IMG/VR virus record: IMGVR_UViG_3300031857_000647
Coordinates: 1-35,739 of that record
Reading direction: 5' to 3' (one strand)
Source of the DNA: a virus
Length of the DNA: 35,739 nucleotides
Part shown: positions 6,082-13,122 of the stretch, one piece after another
Layout: each line of letters opens with the position of its first letter
Numbering within the stretch: the stretch's first letter is position 1
The notes under the pieces: generated by a model
What the model was told of the DNA's origin: nothing
Seen by the model: the letters and a program-made list of their open reading frames with translations, nothing else
Databases searched by the model: none
Made by a program: the position numbers and the translations under genes

Positions 6082-6098
6082 TTAAAAAACTGATCCGC
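6074..6098 (-). terminator. Hairpin terminator of the HTH gene
   Basis: On the minus strand GCGG(A)TCAGTT and AACTGACCGC pair with a single bulged A around a short T loop, then TTTCTCTC follows. It lies 30 bases after the HTH gene stop. The 3' arm contains the -33 element of the next promoter. Confidence 0.6.
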
Positions 6099-6127
6099 TA
6101 ACCTCATGGCAGTTGAACGTAACTTGA

Positions 6128-6358
6128 TTAAGCGAACGCTTCGTTCTTTTGACGTCTGCGAGTCAACATATACATTGCATTTGCAATTGTGTCGTTGATC
6201 TTTCTAGCGCCACTAATAGTATTGTAAATGTGGCTTGTTGAATAACCTGTTTCTTCTGCTAAACGGGTTACATCACCTTGCTTTTGACGGTGAGTAAAAA
6301 ATGATAACTTTGCTGTGCGGTTTAAGTAATTTGCACGTACTTTTGTTTGATAACTCAT
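6128..6358 (-). CDS. Small HTH DNA-binding protein, 76 aa
   Basis: A helix-turn-helix is visible around residues 27-50 (GDVTRLAEETGYSTSHIYNT), flanked by basic termini (HRQKQ and LTRRRQKNEAF). The QGDVTRLAEETGYSxSHI pattern fits Cro/C1-like or transposase-type HTHs. A transcriptional regulator of phage or host genes is likely. It has its own promoter (6399-6433) and its own terminator (6074-6098), so it is a single-gene unit, which fits a regulator. Target unknown. Confidence 0.75.
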   Translation of the reverse strand: MSYQTKVRANYLNRTAKLSFFTHRQKQGDVTRLAEETGYSTSHIYNTISGARKINDTIANAMYMLTRRRQKNEAFA

Positions 6359-6398
6359 AACTGTGTTTTTTGTTAATAAAAATTTTAATTATTTTTTT

Positions 6399-6433
6399 TA
6401 TATATTAAATATATAATCTTATCTTTGGGTCAG
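6399..6433 (-). promoter_or_regulatory. CTG-N17-TATATTTA promoter
   Basis: CTG (6433-6431), ACC, TATATTTA (6413-6406) after 17 bases on the minus strand, followed by AATATATAAAAA. Serves the HTH gene; leader about 45 bases. Confidence 0.55.
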
Positions 6434-6438
6434 AAAAT

Positions 6439-6714
6439 TTATTTTTTTCGTTTAATTGTTTTAACGTTGTGTTCAATTTTATTCTTGTCTAACCAATTTG
6501 TTAAAGCGTTTGCTAATTTAAATACATCATTACCATCCTTTAAACTAATAACAACTTCTTTATTATCCCAATTAAACCTCATACTAAATGGTTGTTGTTC
6601 AATTGATGGTCCCTTATAAACAAATTGATTACTTATATTAGGAGTATAAGCAGTATTTGTACTTGTTGTTGCCCATATACTTTGACTAATATTAGTGTTA
6701 AGTATTGATTGCAT
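6439..6714 (-). CDS. Hypothetical protein, 91 aa
   Basis: Not recognised. An N-terminal Ser/Thr/Asn-rich part is followed by beta strands (SMRFNWDNKEVVISLKDG) and a helix DVFKLANALTNWLDKN, ending in basic VKTIKRKK. ATG at 6714 is preferred; in-frame TTG (6735) and GTG (6726) starts lie upstream in the previous gene. Confidence 0.6.
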   Translation of the reverse strand: MQSILNTNISQSIWATTSTNTAYTPNISNQFVYKGPSIEQQPFSMRFNWDNKEVVISLKDGNDVFKLANALTNWLDKNKIEHNVKTIKRKK

Positions 6715-6718
6715 TAAT

Positions 6719-6967
6719 TTACTCACTTTTATCAAACATTTTACTTGCTACTAATTGATAGAACTCATATAATGATGTTCCTATCTCATCTGCTGCTTGT
6801 TTTATTTCTTTATTTTTAATTGCTAATGGATGTTCAACAATATGATCATGGAACATACTAGCCATAACATGGGCTCTATCTGTTAACTCAATATAATGAC
6901 CATCATTAATTTCTTTTAGGAAATCATCTTTTAGTATTCCTTGTCTTTTTGTTCGCATTATTCCCAT
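6719..6967 (-). CDS. Hypothetical protein, 82 aa
   Basis: Not recognised. Helical, with DGHYIELTDRAHVMASMFHD in the middle. The start is uncertain: ATG 6967 is used, ATG 6958 (MRTKRQG) and TTG 6976 are alternatives. It overlaps the end of the 6924-7202 gene in another frame. Confidence 0.6.
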   Translation of the reverse strand: MGIMRTKRQGILKDDFLKEINDGHYIELTDRAHVMASMFHDHIVEHPLAIKNKEIKQAADEIGTSLYEFYQLVASKMFDKSE

Positions 6968-7202
6968 TTGCTTCAATTTTTTTCATTTGTCTAGCCGTTC
7001 GTTTCTCTTGTTTAGCATCTTTATTTCGTTGCTTAATTCGTTTCTCCGCTCCGGCCTTATATGTTATATTTACTTCTATAGGCCCCTTATCAAACTTTTT
7101 TAAATCATACTTCCAAATCTCAACACTATCCTCATCCTCATACCGACGTTCAAATTTAGTTGGTTTAGGCTCATCTATTATTTCTTTTGGTCTACCCCTC
7201 AT
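6924..7202 (-). CDS. Highly basic protein with N-terminal AT-hook-like RGRP, 92 aa
   Basis: It begins MRGRPKEIIDEPKPTKFERR, a single AT-hook-like core at the extreme N-terminus. A short strand segment (GPIEVNITYKAG) is followed by a long Lys/Arg-rich tail (KRIKQRNKDAKQEKRTARQM). Nucleic-acid binding is the natural reading. It starts one base after the upstream stop. Confidence 0.65.
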   Translation of the reverse strand: MRGRPKEIIDEPKPTKFERRYEDEDSVEIWKYDLKKFDKGPIEVNITYKAGAEKRIKQRNKDAKQEKRTARQMKKIEANGNNANKKTRNTKR

Positions 7203-7203
7203 A

Positions 7204-7764
7204 TTATTTAGCTATTAATGTTGTTCCACTTGTAGTAACCGTATTTATTAATCCTGTTCCTGTTGATGTTGTTATTGTTCCTGTACTATAATATCCTGAA
7301 TTGATACTTGTTGTATAATAACCTCCAGTTATACTATTAAATCCCATTTTCTCAAACTTGGATGGTTCTAATTTATATCTAAAATTACTAACAAAGTGTT
7401 TCCTATATTTAAGACACATTTTGCTATTGAATATTATTTCCTTAGCTACCTCATTATCCGCTTTAATTTCTGATTGTAACATACTACAAACACTTTCAAA
7501 CATATTATCATCCATTTCATGAGTCCATGTTTTATTATGTTGTATAGCCCATAATCGTCTTTTTAATTTACGAATAGCAGCATTTACATCATCTGTATTC
7601 CATGCTGAGTAAATAGTATTATAACCTGTTGTTCCAATAGATACATTTCCGCTACTGCTGATTGTCATCGCTGTATTACCATTAGTAGTTAATGTTCCTG
7701 TAGTGCTACTTGTACCTGTTATACTATGGTATACTTGTTTCACTTTGTCCAATAAAGACTTCAT
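7204..7764 (-). CDS. Ser/Thr/Gly-flanked hypothetical protein, 186 aa
   Basis: Function unknown. A central charged helical domain (about 55-135) is flanked by low-complexity Ser/Thr/Gly segments. The N-terminal one contains AMTISSSGNVSIGTTGYNT, reminiscent of the GNVGIGTT motif in tail-fibre and adhesin shafts, and the C-terminal one is TGTITTSTGTGLINTVTT. The context is small early-type genes rather than structural genes, so a fibre role is doubtful. It overlaps the 7724-7999 gene by 41 bases. Confidence 0.65.
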   Translation of the reverse strand: MKSLLDKVKQVYHSITGTSSTTGTLTTNGNTAMTISSSGNVSIGTTGYNTIYSAWNTDDVNAAIRKLKRRLWAIQHNKTWTHEMDDNMFESVCSMLQSEIKADNEVAKEIIFNSKMCLKYRKHFVSNFRYKLEPSKFEKMGFNSITGGYYTTSINSGYYSTGTITTSTGTGLINTVTTSGTTLIAK

Positions 7765-7999
7765 ATGTGCTATTTTCTGTATTAAATTTAATATAGTTTT
7801 CTTTATTCTCCAAAATTTCTGTTGTTGGAGTTGTCATCCATTTAAATGTACCCATATTAAAATCCAATACTAAACTGCGTCCAATCCCTATAATGTCATG
7901 TTTAGCTTTAAATGTTCTATCATCATTCCATTCAACCCAATCAATGACATTACCTTGTTTAGTCATTTTATCTCGTGTTCTAGTTATTTTATATTTCAT
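7724..7999 (-). CDS. Hypothetical protein, 91 aa, beta-rich
   Basis: Not recognised. It shows alternating strands (YKITRTRDKM, VIDWVEWNDDRTFKAKHDI, SLVLDFNMGTFKWM). ATG 7999 is preferred over GTG 8005; it overlaps the upstream stop by 11 bases. Confidence 0.6.
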   Translation of the reverse strand: MKYKITRTRDKMTKQGNVIDWVEWNDDRTFKAKHDIIGIGRSLVLDFNMGTFKWMTTPTTEILENKENYIKFNTENSTYEVFIGQSETSIP

Positions 8000-8267
8000 A
8001 ATCACTAAATTTTAATCCGTAACATAAACTCATCATATCCATTTCTTTAGCTGCCTTATATTTAGGCCATCTATATTCACGTTGCAATATTTTAATACCT
8101 GCTTGTTTCCACTGTTCATTTTGTTTAACAGTCATAGTCCATTGTTGGTACCAAGCATCTTTCCTATCAATAACATCCTCATAAGTGATATCTGGGTGGC
8201 CAGCGATTAGAAACATTTCGTCTATAAGTTGCTTAGCCACCCATTTATCTTTCTCATATTTGTTCAT
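7989..8267 (-). CDS. Hypothetical protein, 92 aa, helical, Trp-rich
   Basis: Not recognised. Five tryptophans and several charged helices (DKWVAKQLIDEMFLIAG, NEQWKQAGIKILQREY, KYKAAKEMDMMSLCYG). Its ATG overlaps the upstream TAA by one base, implying coupled translation with the 70-residue gene before it. Confidence 0.65.
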   Translation of the reverse strand: MNKYEKDKWVAKQLIDEMFLIAGHPDITYEDVIDRKDAWYQQWTMTVKQNEQWKQAGIKILQREYRWPKYKAAKEMDMMSLCYGLKFSDYEI

Positions 8268-8479
8268 TAATCAATAATTACTTCTTTGATAAGTGTTTTA
8301 CTGTATGGAACCCATTTTTCAACAGCAGCGTTTAATAACTCAAGTGCTTTTTCTTCATCGTCTTTACATAAGTCAATGAATTGTGAGTTACCATCTTCAT
8401 CTAACTTAACATAATACCAAGTGTTTAATTGTCCGTTTTTGTACTCAATTTCTTTTTCAAGTGTGAATTTCTTTGCCAT
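8267..8479 (-). CDS. Hypothetical protein, 70 aa
   Basis: Not recognised. A strand pair (FTLEKEIEYKNGQLNTWYYV, then QFIDLCKDDEE) precedes a helix and a final strand (TLIKEVIID). It is the first gene below the promoter at 8497-8523; the start has ATAAATGTTATG. Confidence 0.7.
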   Translation of the reverse strand: MAKKFTLEKEIEYKNGQLNTWYYVKLDEDGNSQFIDLCKDDEEKALELLNAAVEKWVPYSKTLIKEVIID

Positions 8480-8496
8480 AACATTTATTTTATAAT

Positions 8497-8523
8497 TAAT
8501 AATAATCTATTTACTTAGGTCAA
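8497..8523 (-). promoter_or_regulatory. TTG-N16-TATTATTA promoter
   Basis: TTG (8523-8521), ACCTAAG, then TATTATTA (8504-8497) at 16 bases. The -7 is weaker than the others. The TTG abuts the stop codon of the upstream gene. Confidence 0.5.
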
Positions 8524-9393
8524 CTATGCTTTTTGAGTGCGTTCAGCAAAGTCTTTTTCTGCTTTAGCTTTTCTCCTATCAGCAGCTTCAAACTCCCAAT
8601 TTGCAACATCATTAACAAACGATTCAAATTTTTTCTCTAACACATCATATATTTGAGATGTACTAGTTCCATCTCTGTACACTTCAAGTTTATACTTATT
8701 ACCTTTTTTACTTAGTACTTTATAACCATAAACACTCATTGTATCATATTGTGAGCGACCATACTGTAAACGTTCACTATGTTTTCTAGTGTCTATAAAA
8801 TATGTTTTCTCACTACCTTTATAATCCCAATTTAATGTAACATCAGATTTAAATGATTTAATTTCAAATCCAATTTCTTTCATAGCTTCTCTAGTATCCT
8901 TACTTATCTCAACACTTAAATTATTAAGTGCTTTATTTAAATCAATATACTCAGCACAATATTTAGCTCTATCACTTTCAATTTGTTTATATTCTTTTCT
9001 CCAATCAAGTAATTGTGTTTCAACTATAGGTAAATTATTAGCTATAATACTTAAATCCTTTAAATATCTTAAATAGACAGAATCTATTTCTGATGTTTTA
9101 TATGTACCACTATTCCAACTTAATTCAGTATATCTAGTATTACTACCATCCCAACTATTTCTAATATGAACATCAATTCTTCTATTCCAACTACCATATT
9201 CAAATTCAATTTTCTCACCTGAGAATACAGCTGTAGATGTCATTTCAGTATTTGTTTTAAACCAATTACTCACTTTATCTACTAATTGATTATGAGCAAT
9301 TGTTACTACTTCCTCATCATATTTGTCACAGTCTGCTTTCTTAGCATCTAATTGACTCTTAAGCGCATTGTATAAAATTTGTTTCGTATTCAT
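8524..9393 (-). CDS. Hypothetical protein, 289 aa, coiled coil
   Basis: Not recognised. ATG 9393 (MNTKQILYNALKSQLDAKK) is chosen because it has the AAATAAAAGTTATG leader and avoids overlapping the upstream gene; an earlier in-frame start at 9426 adds 11 residues. N-terminal and central helices (LLDWRKEYKQIESDRAKY) bracket a beta region with FEYGSWNRRIDVHIRNSW. The C-terminus is a basic helix (EAADRRKAKAEKDFAERTQ). It is the largest early-type gene in the left part. Confidence 0.75.
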   Translation of the reverse strand: MNTKQILYNALKSQLDAKKADCDKYDEEVVTIAHNQLVDKVSNWFKTNTEMTSTAVFSGEKIEFEYGSWNRRIDVHIRNSWDGSNTRYTELSWNSGTYKTSEIDSVYLRYLKDLSIIANNLPIVETQLLDWRKEYKQIESDRAKYCAEYIDLNKALNNLSVEISKDTREAMKEIGFEIKSFKSDVTLNWDYKGSEKTYFIDTRKHSERLQYGRSQYDTMSVYGYKVLSKKGNKYKLEVYRDGTSTSQIYDVLEKKFESFVNDVANWEFEAADRRKAKAEKDFAERTQKA

Positions 9394-9407
9394 AACTTTT
9401 ATTTTTA

Positions 9408-9638
9408 TTAATTTAAGTGTAACCAATTTAATTTATCATCAGGCATTACTTGTGTATAAACAACTTCTGGCCTATTTGGAACTGCAAACGTAACACTATC
9501 AGTTACACAAGCATTCAGCTCTAGTAGAATTAACTCTAATGTTTCTTCATCCACCCAAGGTGAACCATCAACATCTACTACATGGCCTACAAAATATTGG
9601 CCATCATACTCTTCAAAATCTTCTTTAGTAAAGCTCAT
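9408..9638 (-). CDS. Acidic hypothetical protein, 76 aa
   Basis: Not recognised. Acidic with short strands (DGQYFVGHVVDVDGSPWVD, DSVTFAVPNRPEVVYTQV). Overlaps the upstream gene by 14 bases. Confidence 0.65.
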   Translation of the reverse strand: MSFTKEDFEEYDGQYFVGHVVDVDGSPWVDEETLELILLELNACVTDSVTFAVPNRPEVVYTQVMPDDKLNWLHLN

Positions 9639-9891
9639 TTATTATATTTTTATTGTGAAAAATAGTATCAAACAATCTGTACATATATTTGTAACCACAA
9701 TCATCATCATAGTCACTATCTTCTTCTACTATAATACCCTCACCTAAAATTTCTGATAGTTTACCTGTATTAATTCGATTCCAATATCCAAACCTAAGAT
9801 ACACATCATTTGTACCACCTATAACTTGTGAGATATCAAACTCACCAAACTCATTCTCAACTTTCTTTAACACTTCAATACTTAATCTCAT
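9625..9891 (-). CDS. Acidic hypothetical protein, 88 aa
   Basis: Not recognised. It has a helix (SIEVLKKVENEFGEF), a strand with RFGYWNRINTGK echoing FEYGSWNRRI of the 289-residue protein two genes on, and an acidic run (VEEDSDYDDDCGYKYMY). The leader AAATAAAAGTTATG fixes the start. Confidence 0.7.
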   Translation of the reverse strand: MRLSIEVLKKVENEFGEFDISQVIGGTNDVYLRFGYWNRINTGKLSEILGEGIIVEEDSDYDDDCGYKYMYRLFDTIFHNKNIINELY

Positions 9892-9903
9892 AACTTTTAT
9901 TTT

Positions 9904-9941
9904 TTATTATATAATAAATTTAGTAAAATAACCGCGGTCAA
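9904..9941 (-). promoter_or_regulatory. TTG-N16-TAAATTTA promoter with palindrome
   Basis: TTG (9941-9939), ACCGCGG, TAAATTTA (9922-9915) after 16 bases; palindrome 9904-9917. Serves the genes at 9625-9891 and onwards. Confidence 0.7.
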
Positions 9942-10028
9942 TCAAATGTCGTATTGACTCATGATCAATTCAGTCGCGGTCAATTCCGCCTCAATTTGTT
10001 CCAATAAATAATCGTAATCGTTTTCCAT
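9942..10028 (-). CDS. 28-residue acidic micro-protein
   Basis: ATG at 10028 to TGA at 9942 encodes an acidic helical peptide (MENDYDYLLEQIEAELTA and a short tail). It sits exactly between two promoters, like the membrane micro-proteins at 538-645 and 4640-4741. Inside it is an extra copy of TTGACCGCGACT with no matching -7 box. Real coding is plausible but unproven. Confidence 0.45.
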   Translation of the reverse strand: MENDYDYLLEQIEAELTATELIMSQYDI

Positions 10029-10034
10029 ACTTTC

Positions 10035-10072
10035 TTATTATATAATAAAGATAGTATAGTAGTTGCGGTCAA
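10035..10072 (-). promoter_or_regulatory. TTG-N16-TATCTTTA promoter with palindrome
   Basis: TTG (10072-10070), ACCGC, TATCTTTA (10053-10046) after 16 bases; palindrome 10035-10048. The TTG abuts the stop of the 118-residue gene. Confidence 0.7.
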
Positions 10073-10429
10073 TCAAACACAACCGTGTTTGGATAGTATG
10101 GATTTTAATAATGTAATTTCTTCCTTACTATATGTCTTTTTATTAATGTGGTCACATATAGTAGCTGCTTGTTTAATGTCTCGTTCAATGTAAGCAATAC
10201 GAGAGGAGTGGTCACCTGGTTTACGCATCCAGAAATGCAAATGATTCATTAAGCAGGTTTTAGTTAAGCCTACTAATTTTCTATTTTCGTTATGTTGTAA
10301 TTCTTCTTGGTCAGCGATATCTTCACCTAGTACACTACTTAAATCAATACTGTACTTTTTAAGCTCTTGTCCCTTCTTATCTTGTCCAAGCAATTTGTCT
10401 GCGAATTTTTCAAATGGGTTTTTAAACAT
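10073..10429 (-). CDS. Hypothetical protein, 118 aa, helical
   Basis: Not recognised. A basic N-terminus (MFKNPFEKFADKLLGQDKKG) is followed by a helical domain with LVGLTKTCLMNHLHFWMRK and a C-terminal KKTYSKEEITLLKSILSK. It stands alone: a strong terminator (10482-10517) lies upstream and the next promoter directly downstream. An ATATTTATA element at 10473-10481 is its only promoter candidate. Confidence 0.7.
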   Translation of the reverse strand: MFKNPFEKFADKLLGQDKKGQELKKYSIDLSSVLGEDIADQEELQHNENRKLVGLTKTCLMNHLHFWMRKPGDHSSRIAYIERDIKQAATICDHINKKTYSKEEITLLKSILSKHGCV

Positions 10430-10472
10430 TGGATTAACATATAAGAGGGATTCGTGAATAATATTTGTCTGC

Positions 10473-10481
10473 TATAAATAT
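10473..10481 (-). promoter_or_regulatory. ATATTTATA element upstream of 118-aa gene
   Basis: The minus strand reads TTATATTTATAGCAG just after the terminator T-run, 43 bases above the start codon. It contains a TATATTTA -7 box but no TTG at -33. Same core as before the genes at 11222, 15682, 24662 and 32685. Confidence 0.4.
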
Positions 10482-10517
10482 AAAAAAAAAAGCCCCAGCT
10501 GTAGAAACAGCCAGGGG
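10482..10517 (-). terminator. Strong rho-independent terminator
   Basis: On the minus strand CCCC-T-GGCTGT and ACAGC-T-GGGG form a long stem with a TTCT loop, followed by C and a run of ten Ts. It ends the unit that finishes with the zincin gene at 10547-10936. Confidence 0.9.
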
Positions 10518-10546
10518 ATAATAAAAATTAAAAGTATGAACCGAGT

Positions 10547-10936
10547 TTAAATATCTTTCATAGCCTCATTCGGGCTAAAAATTTCATAATAACACATCCA
10601 CTTATACTTTCTCTCTGTCTTATTCGCCTCACGCTCGTGTGGATGATTTTTATAAGAATAAATCTTATCTAATTGACGATACTCACGTTTTATACTCTGA
10701 TGGTAATGAGTAAATTCATGAATTATAGTTCCTATGAACCCCATAAACGTCCTATGTTTCTGTTTAAAAACATGTATTTCATTTTTCCATGGATCATACC
10801 ATCCAGCATATTGCTTACCTGTCCTATGAAATACTAGCTTCGGATATGAGCCATTAACAGTACTCATCCCAAATTGTTTTTTACACCAATCAAATATCTT
10901 AACTGCGTTCTTCCTGTTTATCTCTATCGTGTTCAT
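10547..10936 (-). CDS. Small zinc metalloprotease-like protein (zincin, HEFTH)
   Basis: 129 residues with HExxH at 73-77 (GTIIHEFTHYHQ) and a downstream HPHEREAN at about 98-105 that can supply the third zinc ligand, as in SprT-like and related gluzincin-type phage proteins. Before it, NEIHVFKQKHRTFMGF looks like the edge strand and helix of the fold. Cytoplasmic, no signal peptide. A protease acting on DNA-bound or host proteins is possible; substrate unknown. It overlaps the upstream gene by 38 bases and is followed by a strong terminator. Confidence 0.7.
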   Translation of the reverse strand: MNTIEINRKNAVKIFDWCKKQFGMSTVNGSYPKLVFHRTGKQYAGWYDPWKNEIHVFKQKHRTFMGFIGTIIHEFTHYHQSIKREYRQLDKIYSYKNHPHEREANKTERKYKWMCYYEIFSPNEAMKDI

Positions 10937-11222
10937 GGCCTAATTGTTTTAATAATTTTTGAATCTCAATACATTCCTCAAACATATCGTTTTGAGCAAA
11001 TACATCTAAACAAGTATTTAATGACACAACCCATTGATCACGTTCTAAAATAAATTCAATAATATTGTTCTTTATCTTAGCAACGAACGCTGTAACCTTT
11101 TTACGTCTCCGCTTATCGTTAACCGCTTTTGATATTTGTTTATATATCTCAGTAGATATCAATAAGTCTTTGTTTTCAATTCTAGACTTAAATTCACTAA
11201 CTGAGTTAAATTCAAATACCAT
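10899..11222 (-). CDS. Hypothetical protein, 107 aa, paralogue of the 15362-15682 product
   Basis: No known function. The C-terminal half has RDQWVVSLNTCLDVFAQ and MFEECIEIQKLLKQLG. These match in spacing and identity KRDWEQALQSCIDKLVE and YEECIKIKDVIEKIK of the 106-residue protein at 15362-15682, so the two are paralogues. The EECIxIxxxIxxL helix resembles UvrB/C-type helical hairpins, an inference only. Both genes have ATATTTATA just upstream. Confidence 0.7.
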   Translation of the reverse strand: MVFEFNSVSEFKSRIENKDLLISTEIYKQISKAVNDKRRRKKVTAFVAKIKNNIIEFILERDQWVVSLNTCLDVFAQNDMFEECIEIQKLLKQLGHEHDRDKQEERS

Positions 11223-11236
11223 CTTACATATTTGTA

Positions 11237-11245
11237 TATAAATAT
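11237..11245 (-). promoter_or_regulatory. ATATTTATA element
   Basis: The minus strand reads AAATATTTATATACAAA, 14 bases above the start of the 107-residue gene. Core identical to elements at 10473, 15696, 24680 and 32689. Possible -10-type box of a second promoter class. Confidence 0.4.
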
Positions 11246-11264
11246 TTGGTTATGTTAAGGAGTA

Positions 11265-12047
11265 TTAAACATACTCCTCAACTAATTCCCAAAGTGATTC
11301 ATTAATCTTTAGATCCTGGCTAAAGTTCTTAACGGCTCTAGCTTTTCTAGTCTTAGCACCGTTTCTATAACTACAACCACCAGTGATCAATTTTTCTTGA
11401 ACTCGGTTAAACACAACCCATAAATTGTTACCCTCATCAGCAACACGTTCAGGTACTAACAATTCATTTAGATCTACTTTAACACCTTCACCAAAACGGA
11501 TCGCGGCTGCTTTCTTAGTGAACGTAGCAATTTGTTTATCACTCAGTTCAATATTTTGCAATTTGTTAATTTTCTCAACTAGGCCTGGAAACGATTCAAC
11601 CGCTTCACTAACCTTATTTTGCAATTCTTCAAATGTATAGCCCATATGACGTAGTTTAAAATCACCATAGTTGGTATCACAAACTACTAATCCATTAGAA
11701 CATACTAATCTAAATAACCCAATTTGAAATTTAAATGAACTCAAACCGTCATGACTATTTGTTAATAGTATTTGAGGGAATACATTATCACCATCAGAAC
11801 CTTCAATCACAATATTCGGATTAAAGAATTTAATCATGTGGCGTTGGAACCCTTTAGTACTAGCCTTACGAGCTTTGATTTCAACCGCTTGACACGGCTT
11901 CCATCCTAACTCTATCATATCATTAATTACTCTGTCAGTTGGAATGTGTACATAGTGTTCACTTAACCCTGACTTTTGTTGTGTCTGGAAAATACTCGGA
12001 GCTGATTGTTTGACCTGCTCCATGGTCATTTCTGTAAATGGTAACAT
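11265..12047 (-). CDS. DUF932-family protein, 260 aa
   Basis: The core pattern of the DUF932 phage/plasmid family is visible: an N-terminal YVHIPTDRVINDMIELGWKP, then PQILLTNSHDGLSSFKFQ and GLFRLVCSNGLVVCD, then FKLRHMGYTFEELQNKVSE and a C-terminal region with NNLWVVFNRVQEKLITGG. Members occur in phages and plasmids; their biochemical role is not established. The leader AAAAAGTTATG and the palindrome promoter at 12061-12098 mark the start. It is probably well expressed and single-cistronic. Confidence 0.85.
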   Translation of the reverse strand: MLPFTEMTMEQVKQSAPSIFQTQQKSGLSEHYVHIPTDRVINDMIELGWKPCQAVEIKARKASTKGFQRHMIKFFNPNIVIEGSDGDNVFPQILLTNSHDGLSSFKFQIGLFRLVCSNGLVVCDTNYGDFKLRHMGYTFEELQNKVSEAVESFPGLVEKINKLQNIELSDKQIATFTKKAAAIRFGEGVKVDLNELLVPERVADEGNNLWVVFNRVQEKLITGGCSYRNGAKTRKARAVKNFSQDLKINESLWELVEEYV

Positions 12048-12060
12048 AACTTTTTATTTT

Positions 12061-12098
12061 TTATTATATAATAAATTTATGCCAATTACTTAGGTCAG
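12061..12098 (-). promoter_or_regulatory. CTG-N16-TAAATTTA promoter with palindrome
   Basis: CTG (12098-12096), ACCTAAG, TAAATTTA (12079-12072) after 16 bases; palindrome 12061-12074. The small inverted repeat TTAGG-CTGA-CCTAA places the -33 element in its loop. Drives the DUF932 gene. Confidence 0.7.
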
Positions 12099-12099
12099 C

Positions 12100-12360
12100 C
12101 TAACTATTAAATCGATCGATCATAGCTATCAATTGACCACGACTCATTGCTCCTGTTTGACGGGCCATAACCTCATCACCTACTTTAACTACAATAGTTG
12201 GAACACTTGATATACTATTAGCTATGGCTAATTCTCTATTATCGTCCACATCTATTTTTTTATAACTAACTCCTTTCTCACTCATTACTGAGTCCATTAC
12301 TGGACCAAATGCTTTACATGGTCCGCACCATTTAGCTGTATAATACTCTACTGTTAACAT
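12100..12360 (-). CDS. Thioredoxin-like protein
   Basis: 86 residues with the thioredoxin active site WCGPCK at 11-16 (cysteines 12 and 15), the cis-proline segment SVPTIVV at 52-58 and a C-terminal helix (SRGQLIAMIDRF). It is shorter than E. coli thioredoxin (about 108), close to glutaredoxin/NrdH size, as usual for phage thioredoxins. Likely reductant for ribonucleotide reductase or other cytoplasmic disulfides. It follows the 12370-12660 gene by nine bases. Confidence 0.9.
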   Translation of the reverse strand: MLTVEYYTAKWCGPCKAFGPVMDSVMSEKGVSYKKIDVDDNRELAIANSISSVPTIVVKVGDEVMARQTGAMSRGQLIAMIDRFNS

Positions 12361-12369
12361 ATATTTACT

Positions 12370-12660
12370 TTATTTTTTCCAAAATTGATACCATTTCTTT
12401 TTAGGTGCTGGTTTACAAACACTAAATGGGTTATCTCCAAATGATGTTGTTCCTATATATCTTGATGAGAACATATTTAAAAACACCTCATGATACTTTT
12501 CAGGTACCTTACTAAAATCAGCTTTTATCTCTACATTTAGTTCAATTGCTCCATCATCAATTGTAATCAATTGTAATGAATTATAAGTTTGAACATAACT
12601 AGCTGATTGGATGTTTAAATGCCCTCCACCTAAATAGATTTCATTATTATTTTTTTCCAT
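12370..12660 (-). CDS. Hypothetical protein, 96 aa, basic aromatic tail
   Basis: Not recognised. The body is beta-rich (SLQLITIDDGAIELNVEIKA) with VPEKYHEVFLNMF, and it ends PAPKKKWYQFWKK, a short basic/aromatic tail that could bind membrane or nucleic acid. Start AATATGG at 12660. Confidence 0.65.
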   Translation of the reverse strand: MEKNNNEIYLGGGHLNIQSASYVQTYNSLQLITIDDGAIELNVEIKADFSKVPEKYHEVFLNMFSSRYIGTTSFGDNPFSVCKPAPKKKWYQFWKK

Positions 12661-12674
12661 ATTGTGAATATAAT

Positions 12675-13103
12675 TTATTTAACTTTGGCTTCCAAATTTT
12701 TCTCTTTAAGTGCTTTAACATGTTTGCAATTACCCTTACTTCTAAAGAAACCCATACATGAACAAGTATACTTATTTTTATTTGGATCGAACATAGTTTT
12801 ATATGTACCAACTGAGCCTTGTATATGCTCAATTACTTTCTTTTGTTTTGGTTGTTTCCAAACTATATCATCATAAGTTGTTTCTGGATGTACTTCAGTC
12901 CATTTAGGTATAATATATTTTTTACCATCACTAGCTGTATGTAAACCAGGATGAAATGAACCTTCAACTTCATACTTATGAACACTCACTACTGATGAAC
13001 GTATCCCATCTCGTACTGGGTGGATTGATAATCCAGATTGTGAACTAACAATATCATCTGTTACACGGCCATCATCATAAACTATCTTAACTGAATATAG
13101 CAT
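12675..13103 (-). CDS. SWIM zinc-finger protein, 142 aa
   Basis: The C-terminal region has CSCMGFFRSKGNCKH (C114, C116, C126, H128), the CxC...CxH pattern of the SWIM zinc finger, found in DNA-binding and protein-interaction contexts. The N-terminal 90 residues are beta-rich and unassigned (SVKIVYDDGRVTDDIV, GKKYIIPKWTEVHPE). The leader AAATTAAGGTTATG and promoter at 13123-13149 define the start; it heads the unit containing the thioredoxin gene. Confidence 0.8.
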   Translation of the reverse strand: MLYSVKIVYDDGRVTDDIVSSQSGLSIHPVRDGIRSSVVSVHKYEVEGSFHPGLHTASDGKKYIIPKWTEVHPETTYDDIVWKQPKQKKVIEHIQGSVGTYKTMFDPNKNKYTCSCMGFFRSKGNCKHVKALKEKNLEAKVK

Positions 13104-13122
13104 AACCTTAATTTTTATATAC

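Noticed and set aside
499-12098. The repeated TTATTATATAATAA blocks as a CRISPR or other direct-repeat array
   Set aside because: Copies lie one per promoter at irregular distances with genes between them, so they are regulatory, not an array.
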